Origin: JAYEJW01 sp034716535
GTDB lineage: Bacteria > Pseudomonadota > Gammaproteobacteria > Chromatiales > Chromatiaceae
Assembly: GCA_034716535.1 (NCBI GenBank)
Contig: JAYEJW010000160.1
Span: forward strand, 1-14,330
DNA length: 14,330 nt
Direction of reading: 5' to 3'
A program made the position numbers and the translations under genes. The stretch's first letter is position 1, and every line of letters begins with the position of its first letter. The notes below the pieces were generated by a model. It worked only from the letters and a program-made list of their open reading frames with translations, was not told where the DNA came from and ran no database searches. Below, piece after piece: positions 1-7,028 of this stretch.

Positions 1-1695
1 ATGGCAACCCAGCCGGCGCGGGCACAAACGGCTCTCGATGCCCCGCACCAGGGTTCGGTGGAGGAACCCGAACAAACCCACCCATCGGATTCGTCCCAGT
101 CAGGGAATGAGCGCGCGGCAGCAGAACCCGGGCAGGAGCAGGAAGGCGACACCTGGTGGCATCGACTCCAGGACTGGGTGATTGGGCTCCTTGGCGGCGT
201 GCACCCGCATGATGAAGAGCAGGCGGGGCAGGCCGATCATGGGGAGCCGAACGTCGTCACGGACTTCGACGATCAGACCGAGCTGTTCGTGGAGTTCCCA
301 CCACTGATCGTGGGCGAGTCCGCCGAGTTCCTGGTGCACCTGACGCGTCTTGCTGACTTCAAGCCGGTTACCGAGGGGGAAGTCACAGTCGTGCTGGCCG
401 GGGCAGGCGCGGAGGAGGAGACATTCGGCAGCACCGAACCGGCGAGACCCGGGCTTTTTCGCGTTCGCGTCACCCCGGGCTCGGCCGGCTCGCGCCGGAT
501 CCGGATCTTGCTCGAAGCCCCTGATCTTTCTGCGGCTCACGATCTCGGCGAGTTCCGGGTTTTTCCGGACGAGGCATCCGCCGATGCCGCGTTCTTGGGC
601 GAAGAGTCCGGCGACGACGGTGGCGTTGTGTTCCTCAAGGAGCAGCAGTGGCGATCGGATTTCGCCACTGTTCCGGTCGAGCGGCGGCTGTTACGGGGCT
701 CGGTGCCGGCGACGGGCATCTTGCGGGCCACCGCGGACGGCGAGGCCCACGTGACCGCGCCGAGCGCCGGTCACCTCACGGCTGCATCGGGCGGTTTTCC
801 GTACACGGGCATGCAGGTAACGCGTGGCCAGATCCTTGCGTACCTGGCGCCACGGCTCGGCGGCGAGGCCGATGTGGCGGGACTGGAGCTGGACCTGCAA
901 CGCGCCGAGTCCAACTTCCAGCTCGCGAGCCAGGAACGCCGCCGTCTGGAGGGGCTGTTGGAGAAAGGCGCGGTGGCGGAGCGGCGGGTATTCGAGGCCC
1001 GTGGCGCCGAGGCCGTGGCGGGCGCAGAGCTGGAGGCGGCGCGCAAGCGCCTGGCCCAACTGACGCGGGACCCGGGCAGTGAGGCGGGGGGTGTGGCGGT
1101 GCGCGCGCCCATCGGCGGAACTATCGCCTACGTGAACGTTGCGCCCGGCGGGTACGTTGCGCAGGGGGACCGCCTGTTCCACGTGGTCGATCCGGGCCGA
1201 TTCTGGCTCGAGGCCCGGCTCGCAGAGGTCGATCTGGGGCGCATCCGACAACCGGCTGGCGCCTGGTTCAGGGCCCAGGGCTTCGACCGGGCCTTCGAGG
1301 TCGATCCAGCTCGAGGGGCGCGTGTGGTGGCCTTTGGCGGGATGGTCGACCCCGTGAGCCGCACCGTGCCGGCGGTCTTCGAGTTTCAAAATCCGGATGA
1401 TCGGTTGCGCGTCGGCCTGTTCGTCACCGCCCGAGTGTATACAGGAGACGAACAGGATGCCTTGGCTGTGCCCGCGGGCGCCCTGGTCGATGATGGGGGC
1501 GCTCAGGTGGTGTACGTGCAGCTCGGCGGCGAGCGCTACGAGCGGCGTCTGGTGCAGACGGGCCTGCGTGACGGCGACTACGTGGCGATCCTCGAGGGTC
1601 TCGAGCCCGGGGAACGGGTTGTGAGCCGGGGTGCCTACCTGGTGCACCTTGCCGCCGGGACACCGGCTGAAGCCGGTCATGGCCACGCGCACTGA
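1..1695 (+). CDS. RND efflux periplasmic adaptor subunit (HlyD/CusB-like), probably 5'-partial
   Basis: Periplasmic membrane-fusion subunit that should link the pump encoded next to it to an outer-membrane TolC-type channel. Counting from the ATG at position 1, residues 1-85 are low-complexity, acidic and His-containing. Residues 86-190 form a beta-rich N-terminal domain typical of the CusB-like adaptors with an extra domain (TELFVEFPPLIVGE near 93-106). Residues 248-282 and 365-396 are the two halves of the lipoyl-like barrel-sandwich (APSAGHL; RAPIGGTIAYV), and they enclose a charged helical hairpin at 285-355. The beta-barrel and membrane-proximal domains follow to about 550. The tail ends HGHAH, a possible metal-binding stub. 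No signal peptide is visible after the ATG, although residues 4-9 (QPARAQ) look like the end of one. The real start therefore probably lies left of the window. The family call is firm; the metal is not known. Confidence 0.9.
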   Translation: MATQPARAQTALDAPHQGSVEEPEQTHPSDSSQSGNERAAAEPGQEQEGDTWWHRLQDWVIGLLGGVHPHDEEQAGQADHGEPNVVTDFDDQTELFVEFPPLIVGESAEFLVHLTRLADFKPVTEGEVTVVLAGAGAEEETFGSTEPARPGLFRVRVTPGSAGSRRIRILLEAPDLSAAHDLGEFRVFPDEASADAAFLGEESGDDGGVVFLKEQQWRSDFATVPVERRLLRGSVPATGILRATADGEAHVTAPSAGHLTAASGGFPYTGMQVTRGQILAYLAPRLGGEADVAGLELDLQRAESNFQLASQERRRLEGLLEKGAVAERRVFEARGAEAVAGAELEAARKRLAQLTRDPGSEAGGVAVRAPIGGTIAYVNVAPGGYVAQGDRLFHVVDPGRFWLEARLAEVDLGRIRQPAGAWFRAQGFDRAFEVDPARGARVVAFGGMVDPVSRTVPAVFEFQNPDDRLRVGLFVTARVYTGDEQDALAVPAGALVDDGGAQVVYVQLGGERYERRLVQTGLRDGDYVAILEGLEPGERVVSRGAYLVHLAAGTPAEAGHGHAH

Positions 1696-1703
1696 GGGGG
1701 GGG
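1694..1703 (+). promoter_or_regulatory. Ribosome binding site of the RND pump gene (G-run)
   Basis: A GA followed by eight G residues lies 5 bases before the ATG at 1709 and overlaps the TGA of the adaptor gene. It supports 1709 as the pump start rather than the earlier in-frame ATG codons at 1631 and 1679, which lie inside the adaptor gene. Confidence 0.65.
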
Positions 1704-1708
1704 CTGCG

Positions 1709-4700
1709 ATGATCGCCGCATTGATCCGCTGGTCCCTGAAAGACCGACTGTTCGTCATCGCCGCCGCGGCCCTTCTGCTCGGCTACGGCGCCTACCGTGC
1801 CGTCGAGATGCCCGTGGACGTGTTTCCGGATCTCACCGCGCCGACCGTCACGGTGCTCGCCGAGGCGCACGGCTTCGCCCCGGTCGAGATGGAGACCCTT
1901 GTCACCATACCCATCGAGACCGCCCTCAACGGTGCCTCCGGCGTGCGGCGTATCCGCTCTTCGACCGCGATCGGCTCCGCTATCGTCTGGGTCGAGTTCG
2001 ACTGGGGCACGGACATCTATCAGGCCCGTCAGATTGTCGCGGAGAAGCTGCAGAGCGCCGCCACGGCCTTGCCGCCGGGCATCCCCAAGCCGGTACTCGC
2101 ACCCGTCACCTCGATCATGGGCGAGGTGATGTACGTCGCCCTGCGCTCGGACCGCCATGACCTGATGACCGTGAAAACGGTGGCCGACTGGAACCTGCGG
2201 CGGCGCCTGCTTGCGGTTCCCGGTGTGGCCCAGGTGGTGCCGACGGGTGGCGAGACGCGTCAGTACCAGGTGCTGGTCGACCCGGTCAAGCTCGCCGCGT
2301 ACCGGCTCGGCCTTGATCAGGTCACTGGAGCCCTGCGGGAGACCAACGAGAACACCTCTGCGGGCTTCCTTGTGGAGAACGGCCAGGAGTACCTGATCTA
2401 CGGCCTCGGCCGTGTTCACACGCCCGAGGACATCGGCGCCACCCTGGTGGGTCTAAGGGACGGCGTGCCCATACGCATCGCGGATCTGGGGGAGGTGAGC
2501 ATCGGGCCCGCCATCAAGAGAGGGGAGGGTGCGGCGAGCGGGGAGCCGGCGGTGATCCTGGCGATCCAGAAACAGCCCAACGCCAACACGCTCGCGCTCA
2601 CGGGGCGTTTGGACGCGACCCTCGCCGAGATGCAGGCCGGCCTGCCGGAAGGCATGGTCATCGAGACCGGCCTGTTCCGGCAGGCGGACTTCATCGAGGT
2701 GGCGGTGGCGAACGTGGAGGCCGCCCTGCGCGATGGGGCGCTTCTGGTGGTTTTCATCGTCTTCGCGTTTCTGGCGAGCACGTCCGCCACGGCGATTACC
2801 CTGTTGGCGATCCCACTGTCGCTGGTGGCGGCGGTCCTTGTGCTGGAAGTCCTGGGCGCCACCATCAACACCATGACCCTTGGCGGCATGGCCATTGCGG
2901 TCGGCGCGCTGGTTGACGACGCTATCATCGACGTGGAGAACATCGCTCGACGGTTGCGGGAGAATGCGGGGCGGCCGCCTACCGAACGGCGTGCCGTATT
3001 GCAGGTGGTGTTCGACGCCACCCACGAGATCCAGGGCTCCATCGTCTTTGCCACCCTGATCATCATCCTGGTGTTCGTGCCTCTGTTCTTCCTGTCCGGC
3101 GTGGAGGGAAGGCTGCTGCAACCCCTGGGTCTGGCGTATGTCGTGGCGCTGGCCGCCTCTTTGCTCGTGGCCATCACGGTCACCCCGGTCCTCTGTTATT
3201 TTCTTCTGCCTCATTCGCGAGCCGTAAAACGCAGCCACGAGCCCCGCTTGGTGGCGATCCTGAAGCGGCTTTACGCCCCCGTCCTCGGCGGGACGTTGGG
3301 GCGCTGGCGTACCGTCGCACTGACGGCGTGCACGGCCCTGGTGTTGTCCCTGCTGGCCCTGACGCAGGCGGGTCAGACCTTCCTGCCGCCCTTCAACGAG
3401 GGCAGCCTCACGATCCTGGCGAACACCCCGCCGGGGACCTCGCTCGAGCAGTCGGATACGCTGGCGCGACAGCTCGACGATGCGTTGCTGGCACAACCGG
3501 AGGTGGTCGCCACGGCGCGTCGCACCGGCCGCTCGGAGCTGGCCGAGCACACGCAGGAGGTCAACAGCACGGAGGTCGAGGTGACCCTGGACCTGAGCGA
3601 CCGGGCCGTGGAGGACGTGCTGGCCGAGCTGCGCGGGCGGCTCGGTACCGTTCCCGGGATGTCCATCACAATCGGCCAGCCGATCTCCCACCGCATCGAC
3701 CACATGCTCTCGGGGACACGGGCCGGGATTGCGGTCAAGATCTTCGGTGACGATCTCTACGAGCTGAGGCGGGTCGCCAGGCTCGCGGAGGCACAGATGG
3801 AAGAGGTGCCGGGGGTGGTGGACCTGATGGTCGATCAACAGGCCGATATTCCGTTCGTCACCGTGCGGGCCAAGCGGGACGCCATCGCGCGCTATGGGTT
3901 GCGGGTGAGGGACGTGATGGAGGCCATCGAGACCGCCTTTCTCGGCCGAGCTGTTTCCAAGGTCCTCGAGGGGCAGACCAGCTTCGACCTGATCGTGCGT
4001 TATCCCCAGACCCTGATGGACGACGTGGATGCCATTCGCGAGACCCTGATCACTACGCCCGCGGGTGCCCGGCTGCCACTGCATGCGCTGGCAGAGGTGC
4101 GGCGCGACCGCGGCCCCAACACAGTCAGTCGCGAGAACGTCCAGCGCAAGATCGTCGTGTCGGCGAACGTTGCCGGGCGTGATCTGCGCTCCGTGGTAGA
4201 CGACATTCGCTCCCGTATCGGCAACAAGGTGACGCTACCCGCCGGTTACCGCATCGAGTACGGCGGTCAGTTCGAGAGCGCGGCGCAGGCGACTCGAACC
4301 CTGCTGGTGCTCGGCGCCGGGGTCGTCGTCGGTATATTTCTCCTGCTCTACGTCGCCTTTCGCTCTTCAAGGGACGCGGCCCTGGTGATGCTGAACCTGC
4401 CATTGGCGCTGATCGGTGGCGTTGTTGGGGTGTTCGCGGCCGGTGGCGTGGTTTCCGTGGCCTCCCTGGTGGGTTTCATCACCCTGTTCGGGATCGCGAC
4501 CCGCAACGGGGTGATGCTGGTCTCCCACATTCACCACCTGGTGGAGGAGGAAGGTGTGACCGATGCCCGGGAGGCCGTGCGCCGGGGCGCGATGGAGCGT
4601 TTGGCCCCCATCCTGATGACCGCGCTGGCCGCGGGCCTGGCCCTGGTGCCCCTGGCGCTGGCCGGCGGCGAGCCGGGCAGCGAGATCCAGACCCCCATGG

Positions 4701-4801
4701 CCATCGTCATCCTCTGGGGCTTACTCTCCTCGACGGCTCTGAACATGGTGGTCGTGCCGACCCTCTATCTGCGCTTCGGGGCGCTGAACATCGGCGATTA
4801 G
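1709..4801 (+). CDS. CusA/CzcA-family heavy-metal efflux RND transporter, inner-membrane pump
   Basis: Proton-driven pump of the HME-RND family, 1030 residues, which is full length for the family (about 1020-1060). It starts MIAALIRWSLKDRL, the usual N-terminal helix. TM1 is followed by the porter motif VDVFPDLTAPTV (36-47). TM2-TM6 span about 340-500, with the TM4 proton-relay segment AVGALVDDAIIDVEN (397-411) carrying Asp403, Asp404 and Glu410. The second half has FLPPFNEGSL (558-567), ISHRIDHMLSGTRAGIAVKI (659-678) and TM8-TM12 (865-1020), including FGIATRNGVMLVSHI (927-941). The gene sits 13 bases after the adaptor, so the two are co-transcribed. Set against my memory of E. coli CusA, the first periplasmic-cleft methionine (Met573) aligns with Leu570. 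That gives no support for Cu(I)/Ag(I) specificity and leaves Zn/Co/Ni/Cd or another cation open. A hairpin follows the stop. Confidence 0.93.
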   Translation: MIAALIRWSLKDRLFVIAAAALLLGYGAYRAVEMPVDVFPDLTAPTVTVLAEAHGFAPVEMETLVTIPIETALNGASGVRRIRSSTAIGSAIVWVEFDWGTDIYQARQIVAEKLQSAATALPPGIPKPVLAPVTSIMGEVMYVALRSDRHDLMTVKTVADWNLRRRLLAVPGVAQVVPTGGETRQYQVLVDPVKLAAYRLGLDQVTGALRETNENTSAGFLVENGQEYLIYGLGRVHTPEDIGATLVGLRDGVPIRIADLGEVSIGPAIKRGEGAASGEPAVILAIQKQPNANTLALTGRLDATLAEMQAGLPEGMVIETGLFRQADFIEVAVANVEAALRDGALLVVFIVFAFLASTSATAITLLAIPLSLVAAVLVLEVLGATINTMTLGGMAIAVGALVDDAIIDVENIARRLRENAGRPPTERRAVLQVVFDATHEIQGSIVFATLIIILVFVPLFFLSGVEGRLLQPLGLAYVVALAASLLVAITVTPVLCYFLLPHSRAVKRSHEPRLVAILKRLYAPVLGGTLGRWRTVALTACTALVLSLLALTQAGQTFLPPFNEGSLTILANTPPGTSLEQSDTLARQLDDALLAQPEVVATARRTGRSELAEHTQEVNSTEVEVTLDLSDRAVEDVLAELRGRLGTVPGMSITIGQPISHRIDHMLSGTRAGIAVKIFGDDLYELRRVARLAEAQMEEVPGVVDLMVDQQADIPFVTVRAKRDAIARYGLRVRDVMEAIETAFLGRAVSKVLEGQTSFDLIVRYPQTLMDDVDAIRETLITTPAGARLPLHALAEVRRDRGPNTVSRENVQRKIVVSANVAGRDLRSVVDDIRSRIGNKVTLPAGYRIEYGGQFESAAQATRTLLVLGAGVVVGIFLLLYVAFRSSRDAALVMLNLPLALIGGVVGVFAAGGVVSVASLVGFITLFGIATRNGVMLVSHIHHLVEEEGVTDAREAVRRGAMERLAPILMTALAAGLALVPLALAGGEPGSEIQTPMAIVILWGLLSSTALNMVVVPTLYLRFGALNIGD

Positions 4802-4813
4802 GCCTGCCGAGGA

Positions 4814-4840
4814 TCTCCCGCGGTTTCGCGGCCCGGGAGA
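4814..4840 (+). terminator. GC-rich hairpin after the RND operon, possible terminator
   Basis: Twelve bases after the pump stop, TCTCCCG (4814-4820) pairs with CGGGAGA (4834-4840). An alternative inner hairpin, CCGCG-GTTT-CGCGG, spans 4818-4831. There is no U-run, so it may work with Rho or as a 3' stabiliser rather than as a classic intrinsic terminator. The rest of the 177-base gap between the two convergent genes shows nothing else I can support. Confidence 0.45.
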
Positions 4841-4978
4841 AGTGGCGCCATCACCGCAATCAGGCCGTCTAGCCGGGCAAGCGTCTATCCGGTATCCAGG
4901 CTCATGCATGGATCCGATTGGTTGAATATACCAGTGGCTCGATTCACTTCGCGCCTGTGTGAATGTGGCCGGCGAAGG

Positions 4979-5416
4979 TCACCGCCTAAACAGGTCCCGG
5001 CGTTCCGGCAGACTCTCGAGCATCCGCCCGTGAAATGGCGAGAAGTAGCGCACACGGGCGGGGGCGTGGGAGATGATTCCTGAGAGCAGGACGACGGCGG
5101 CGAACAGGGCGGGGCCGGCGGAGGGCCACACAGGGATCAGCGCCAACAGCAGTACCTTGAGCAAAATGGCCTGCCCGCGCAATTGGATGAGCCAGATTCC
5201 GTTGGACCAGACGAAAATCAAGATCAGGCCCAGACCCGATGCCAAGGTCAGCCAGAGATAGTCGTGCCAGGCGCCATCCGCCGCGCCCGGCACCAGGAAG
5301 GCGGCACCTATGCCCGCCATGCCCAGGAGGTGCAGCGTACGCAGCCCGATGTTGATCCATCGCTGTCCGGGGAAAAACCGGGACTCGGGAGGGAACAGCC
5401 GAGGTCTGAGCTTCAT
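4979..5416 (-). CDS. Small four-helix inner-membrane protein, function unknown
   Basis: A 145-residue hydrophobic protein that I cannot assign to a named family. A short polar N-terminus (LFPPESRFFPGQRW, 7-20) is followed by four predicted membrane helices at about 23-44, 52-78, 82-98 and 101-117. A basic, aromatic cytoplasmic-type tail follows (ARVRYFSPFHGR, 120-131; ends RRDLFRR). No catalytic or metal-binding motif is evident. The ATG at 5416 is preceded by GAGG about 12 bases upstream, and that site overlaps the last codons and stop of apaH. The gap to apaH is 9 bases, so translation is probably coupled to it. The first 19 codons plus the ribosome binding site are duplicated, with divergence, between jetC and jetD (10611-10675). 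Its 3' end faces the RND operon. Confidence 0.72.
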   Translation of the reverse strand: MKLRPRLFPPESRFFPGQRWINIGLRTLHLLGMAGIGAAFLVPGAADGAWHDYLWLTLASGLGLILIFVWSNGIWLIQLRGQAILLKVLLLALIPVWPSAGPALFAAVVLLSGIISHAPARVRYFSPFHGRMLESLPERRDLFRR

Positions 5417-5435
5417 GTGGACAACCTACCTCAGA
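5371..5435 (-). repeat. Copy A of a divergent 65-bp duplication (gene start plus ribosome binding site)
   Basis: Aligned without gaps to 10611-10675, it matches at about 49 of 65 positions by my count. It covers the ribosome binding site and the first codons of the small membrane protein gene. Confidence 0.7.
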
Positions 5436-6313
5436 GTTCCACCAGGATCCGAGTTTGGCTCGCTGGACCAAGGGACTAGCTCGTTCTTGCATCGTATCCG
5501 AAAGTAGCGACTGTCCTGCAGGCGAAATGCGGTGAACCGGCCACCATTGGCGCACCCGGTGTCCAGGGGATGTACACGCTGCTTTTCCAATCCCTTTCGA
5601 TCCAGTGCCGCCCAGTGGCCAAAGAGGATGGAGAGATTCCTGCTCGCGCGGGTGGGAACTACGAACCAGGGCATGGAACGCTGCTTGCCTGACGCTTTCC
5701 GACGTTCCCCGGTGAGATCCAGACGCCCATTCCGGTCGCAATACTTCAGCTGGGTGAAGCAGTTGGCGAGGAAGCGCAGCCGTCCCCATCCGTCCAAGTC
5801 ATCCTTCCATTGAAGCGGCTTGTCGGCGCTCATGTGTTTGAAGAAGTCTTCGTAATCATAGTTCTGAAGCACGCGTTCCAGCTCGGCAGCGCAAGTCTTG
5901 GCCGTATCGAGATCCCATTGCGGAGGCAGCCCGGCGTGCACCATGGTGAATCCCAGCTTCTCGTCGTGATGGAGGAAGGGCTGATGACGCAGCCAGAAAA
6001 GGAGCTCTTCGCAGTCCGGCGCGTCGAGTATCTCCGCAATGGTGTCCTTTTTTCCGATATCGACGGACCCGGCTGCGACGGAGAGAAGATACAGATCGTG
6101 ATTGCCGAGGACGCTTATCGCGGCGGCACCCAGGCCCCTGACGAACCGCAGCAGTGCCAGGGAGTTTGGTCCCCGGTTTACCAAATCGCCGGTGAACCAG
6201 AGCCGGTCCACTTCCGGGTCGAAGTCGATCTTGTCCAGCAATCTGAGGAGGTCGTCGAAGCAACCCTGGACGTCTCCGATTGCATAAGTCCAACGCTGGG
6301 CGTCCCCGAACAC
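5426..6313 (-). CDS. apaH: Symmetrical bis(5'-nucleosyl)-tetraphosphatase (Ap4A hydrolase)
   Basis: Hydrolyses diadenosine tetraphosphate to two ADP; ApaH enzymes can also remove Np4-type caps from RNA. It is a calcineurin-like metallophosphoesterase with all expected motifs: AIGDVQGC (11-18), GDLVNRG (42-48), GNHD (70-73), VHAGLPPQWDL (125-135) and FGHWA (231-235), then the family C-terminal block HPLDTGC (248-254). In that block the next residues are ANGG, where I remember VWGG in ApaH proteins. The protein has 295 residues, with about 20 beyond the usual C-terminus (KNELVPWSSEPNSDPGG). I chose the GTG at 6313 because AGGA stands 6 bases before it. The TTG at 6319 would directly abut that AGGA. 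A TAA stop in frame at 6359-6361 limits any further extension. The gene leads a two-gene unit with the small membrane protein. Confidence 0.92.
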   Translation of the reverse strand: MFGDAQRWTYAIGDVQGCFDDLLRLLDKIDFDPEVDRLWFTGDLVNRGPNSLALLRFVRGLGAAAISVLGNHDLYLLSVAAGSVDIGKKDTIAEILDAPDCEELLFWLRHQPFLHHDEKLGFTMVHAGLPPQWDLDTAKTCAAELERVLQNYDYEDFFKHMSADKPLQWKDDLDGWGRLRFLANCFTQLKYCDRNGRLDLTGERRKASGKQRSMPWFVVPTRASRNLSILFGHWAALDRKGLEKQRVHPLDTGCANGGRFTAFRLQDSRYFRIRCKNELVPWSSEPNSDPGGTLR

Positions 6314-6881
6314 TTTCAATCCTGTTTCCAGTTCCGCCAGGACCCCATCGGCCGCCGTTTAGCCTCACGGGCGTGTTGCGCCTGGATTTTCCGAACCCGA
6401 CGATCGCATCGTTACGAACAGTGTACCCACTCTGCGCTTTCGCTTCGATCCGAAGTAGTTCCACTGATGAGTCGCTGAATGAACCAGTGCCTCCCTGGCC
6501 CTATGTTGTCGCTAACTGTATCTCACCGGTTTTCTTTCAAGTTAAGACGCGCCAACTTGCCAGGACTGCTCCACCGCCAGCGCTTCTCGGGAGGCTTCAC
6601 AATCCGTGCTTGCTCTGGGCAATCCTTACGACCGCAGTCGGCAAGAACCGGAAGTTCGGTTAGCCGCCCGCCACTCTCGCGGGTAAAGTTTTCTGATACC
6701 CCTATCCCACAGTTGGCGAAGAACAGCAATCGGCCAAAAGTAGTCGTTTAGCTGGCGTCTTCTGACTCGCCACTTCCCTGCAATAATAGTTCTTGCAGTT
6801 TCTCGGACCTGCAAAATTGTTCGAGACCGAATCCGATCAAAAAAATCGAGAAGGTAACGAGTACGTGTAGCGACCCCGTTT

Positions 6882-6898
6882 AGCCGCTTTGAGCGGCT
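6882..6898. repeat. Perfect inverted repeat / hairpin
   Basis: AGCCGCT (6882-6888) and AGCGGCT (6892-6898) form a perfect 7-bp stem with a 3-base loop. It stands 13 bases from a second hairpin. The pair could be the remains of a REP-type or IS200/IS605-type terminal structure, but no transposase is present. Confidence 0.6.
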
Positions 6899-6911
6899 CA
6901 CGAATCCAAAG

Positions 6912-6930
6912 CCCCCGGCTCTGCAGGGGG
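6912..6930. repeat. C5/G5 hairpin, resembling an IS200/REP-type palindrome
   Basis: CCCCC (6912-6916) and GGGGG (6926-6930) enclose GGCTCTGCA. Changing one base (A to C at 6925) would extend the stem to 8 bp with a TCT loop, so it looks like a slightly decayed longer palindrome. The AAAGCCCCC context is, from memory, like the ends of IS200/IS605-family elements and RAYT-associated repeats. That identification is inference. Confidence 0.5.
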
Positions 6931-6941
6931 ATGGTTACACC

Positions 6942-6962
6942 CCGTTTCCGCTACCGTTTCCG
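6942..6962. repeat. Short tandem direct repeat, 12-base period
   Basis: CCGTTTCCG occurs at 6942-6950 and again at 6954-6962, and a further CGTTTC follows. It is too short to interpret and has no visible role. Confidence 0.4.
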
Positions 6963-7014
6963 TTTCACCGCGGGGTCAGTCAACTATCGCACGGGTGACG
7001 GAATCAAGCCCCGC

Positions 7015-7027
7015 CTCGGGCGCCGAG
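7015..7027 (-). terminator. Small hairpin directly after the propeller gene stop
   Basis: Reading leftwards, CTCGG-CGC-CCGAG begins 1 base after the TGA at 7029-7031. The 5-bp stem is perfect but there is no U-run, so it is only a weak terminator candidate. Confidence 0.3.
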
Positions 7028-7028
7028 T

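Larger units (their letters stand above)
6314..7028. other. Gene-free spacer of 715 bases, AT-richer than its surroundings
   Basis: I see no convincing gene here. About 6480-6880 is visibly richer in A and T than the flanking genes, and the short frames on both strands (for example a 91-codon leftward frame at 6626-6901) have no recognisable motif or good ribosome binding site. The right part contains two adjacent hairpins (6882-6930) and a short 12-base-period repeat (6942-6962). The apaH promoter should lie in the left part, but I could not pick out convincing -35/-10 boxes. Confidence 0.6.

Noticed and set aside
691..1758. Leftward frame of 355 codons opposite the adaptor gene
   Set aside because: Antisense shadow of a gene with clear family motifs.
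2453..4084. Leftward frame of 543 codons opposite the RND pump gene
   Set aside because: Antisense shadow. Its composition is that of a mirrored high-GC gene and it has no recognisable domain.
5810..6478. Rightward frame of 222 codons opposite apaH
   Set aside because: apaH has every catalytic motif in the other strand. This frame has none and no ribosome binding site.
6626..6901. Leftward 91-codon frame in the AT-rich spacer
   Set aside because: No motif, no strong start signal, and it begins inside the hairpin pair. I considered a decayed transposon or repeat gene but cannot support it.
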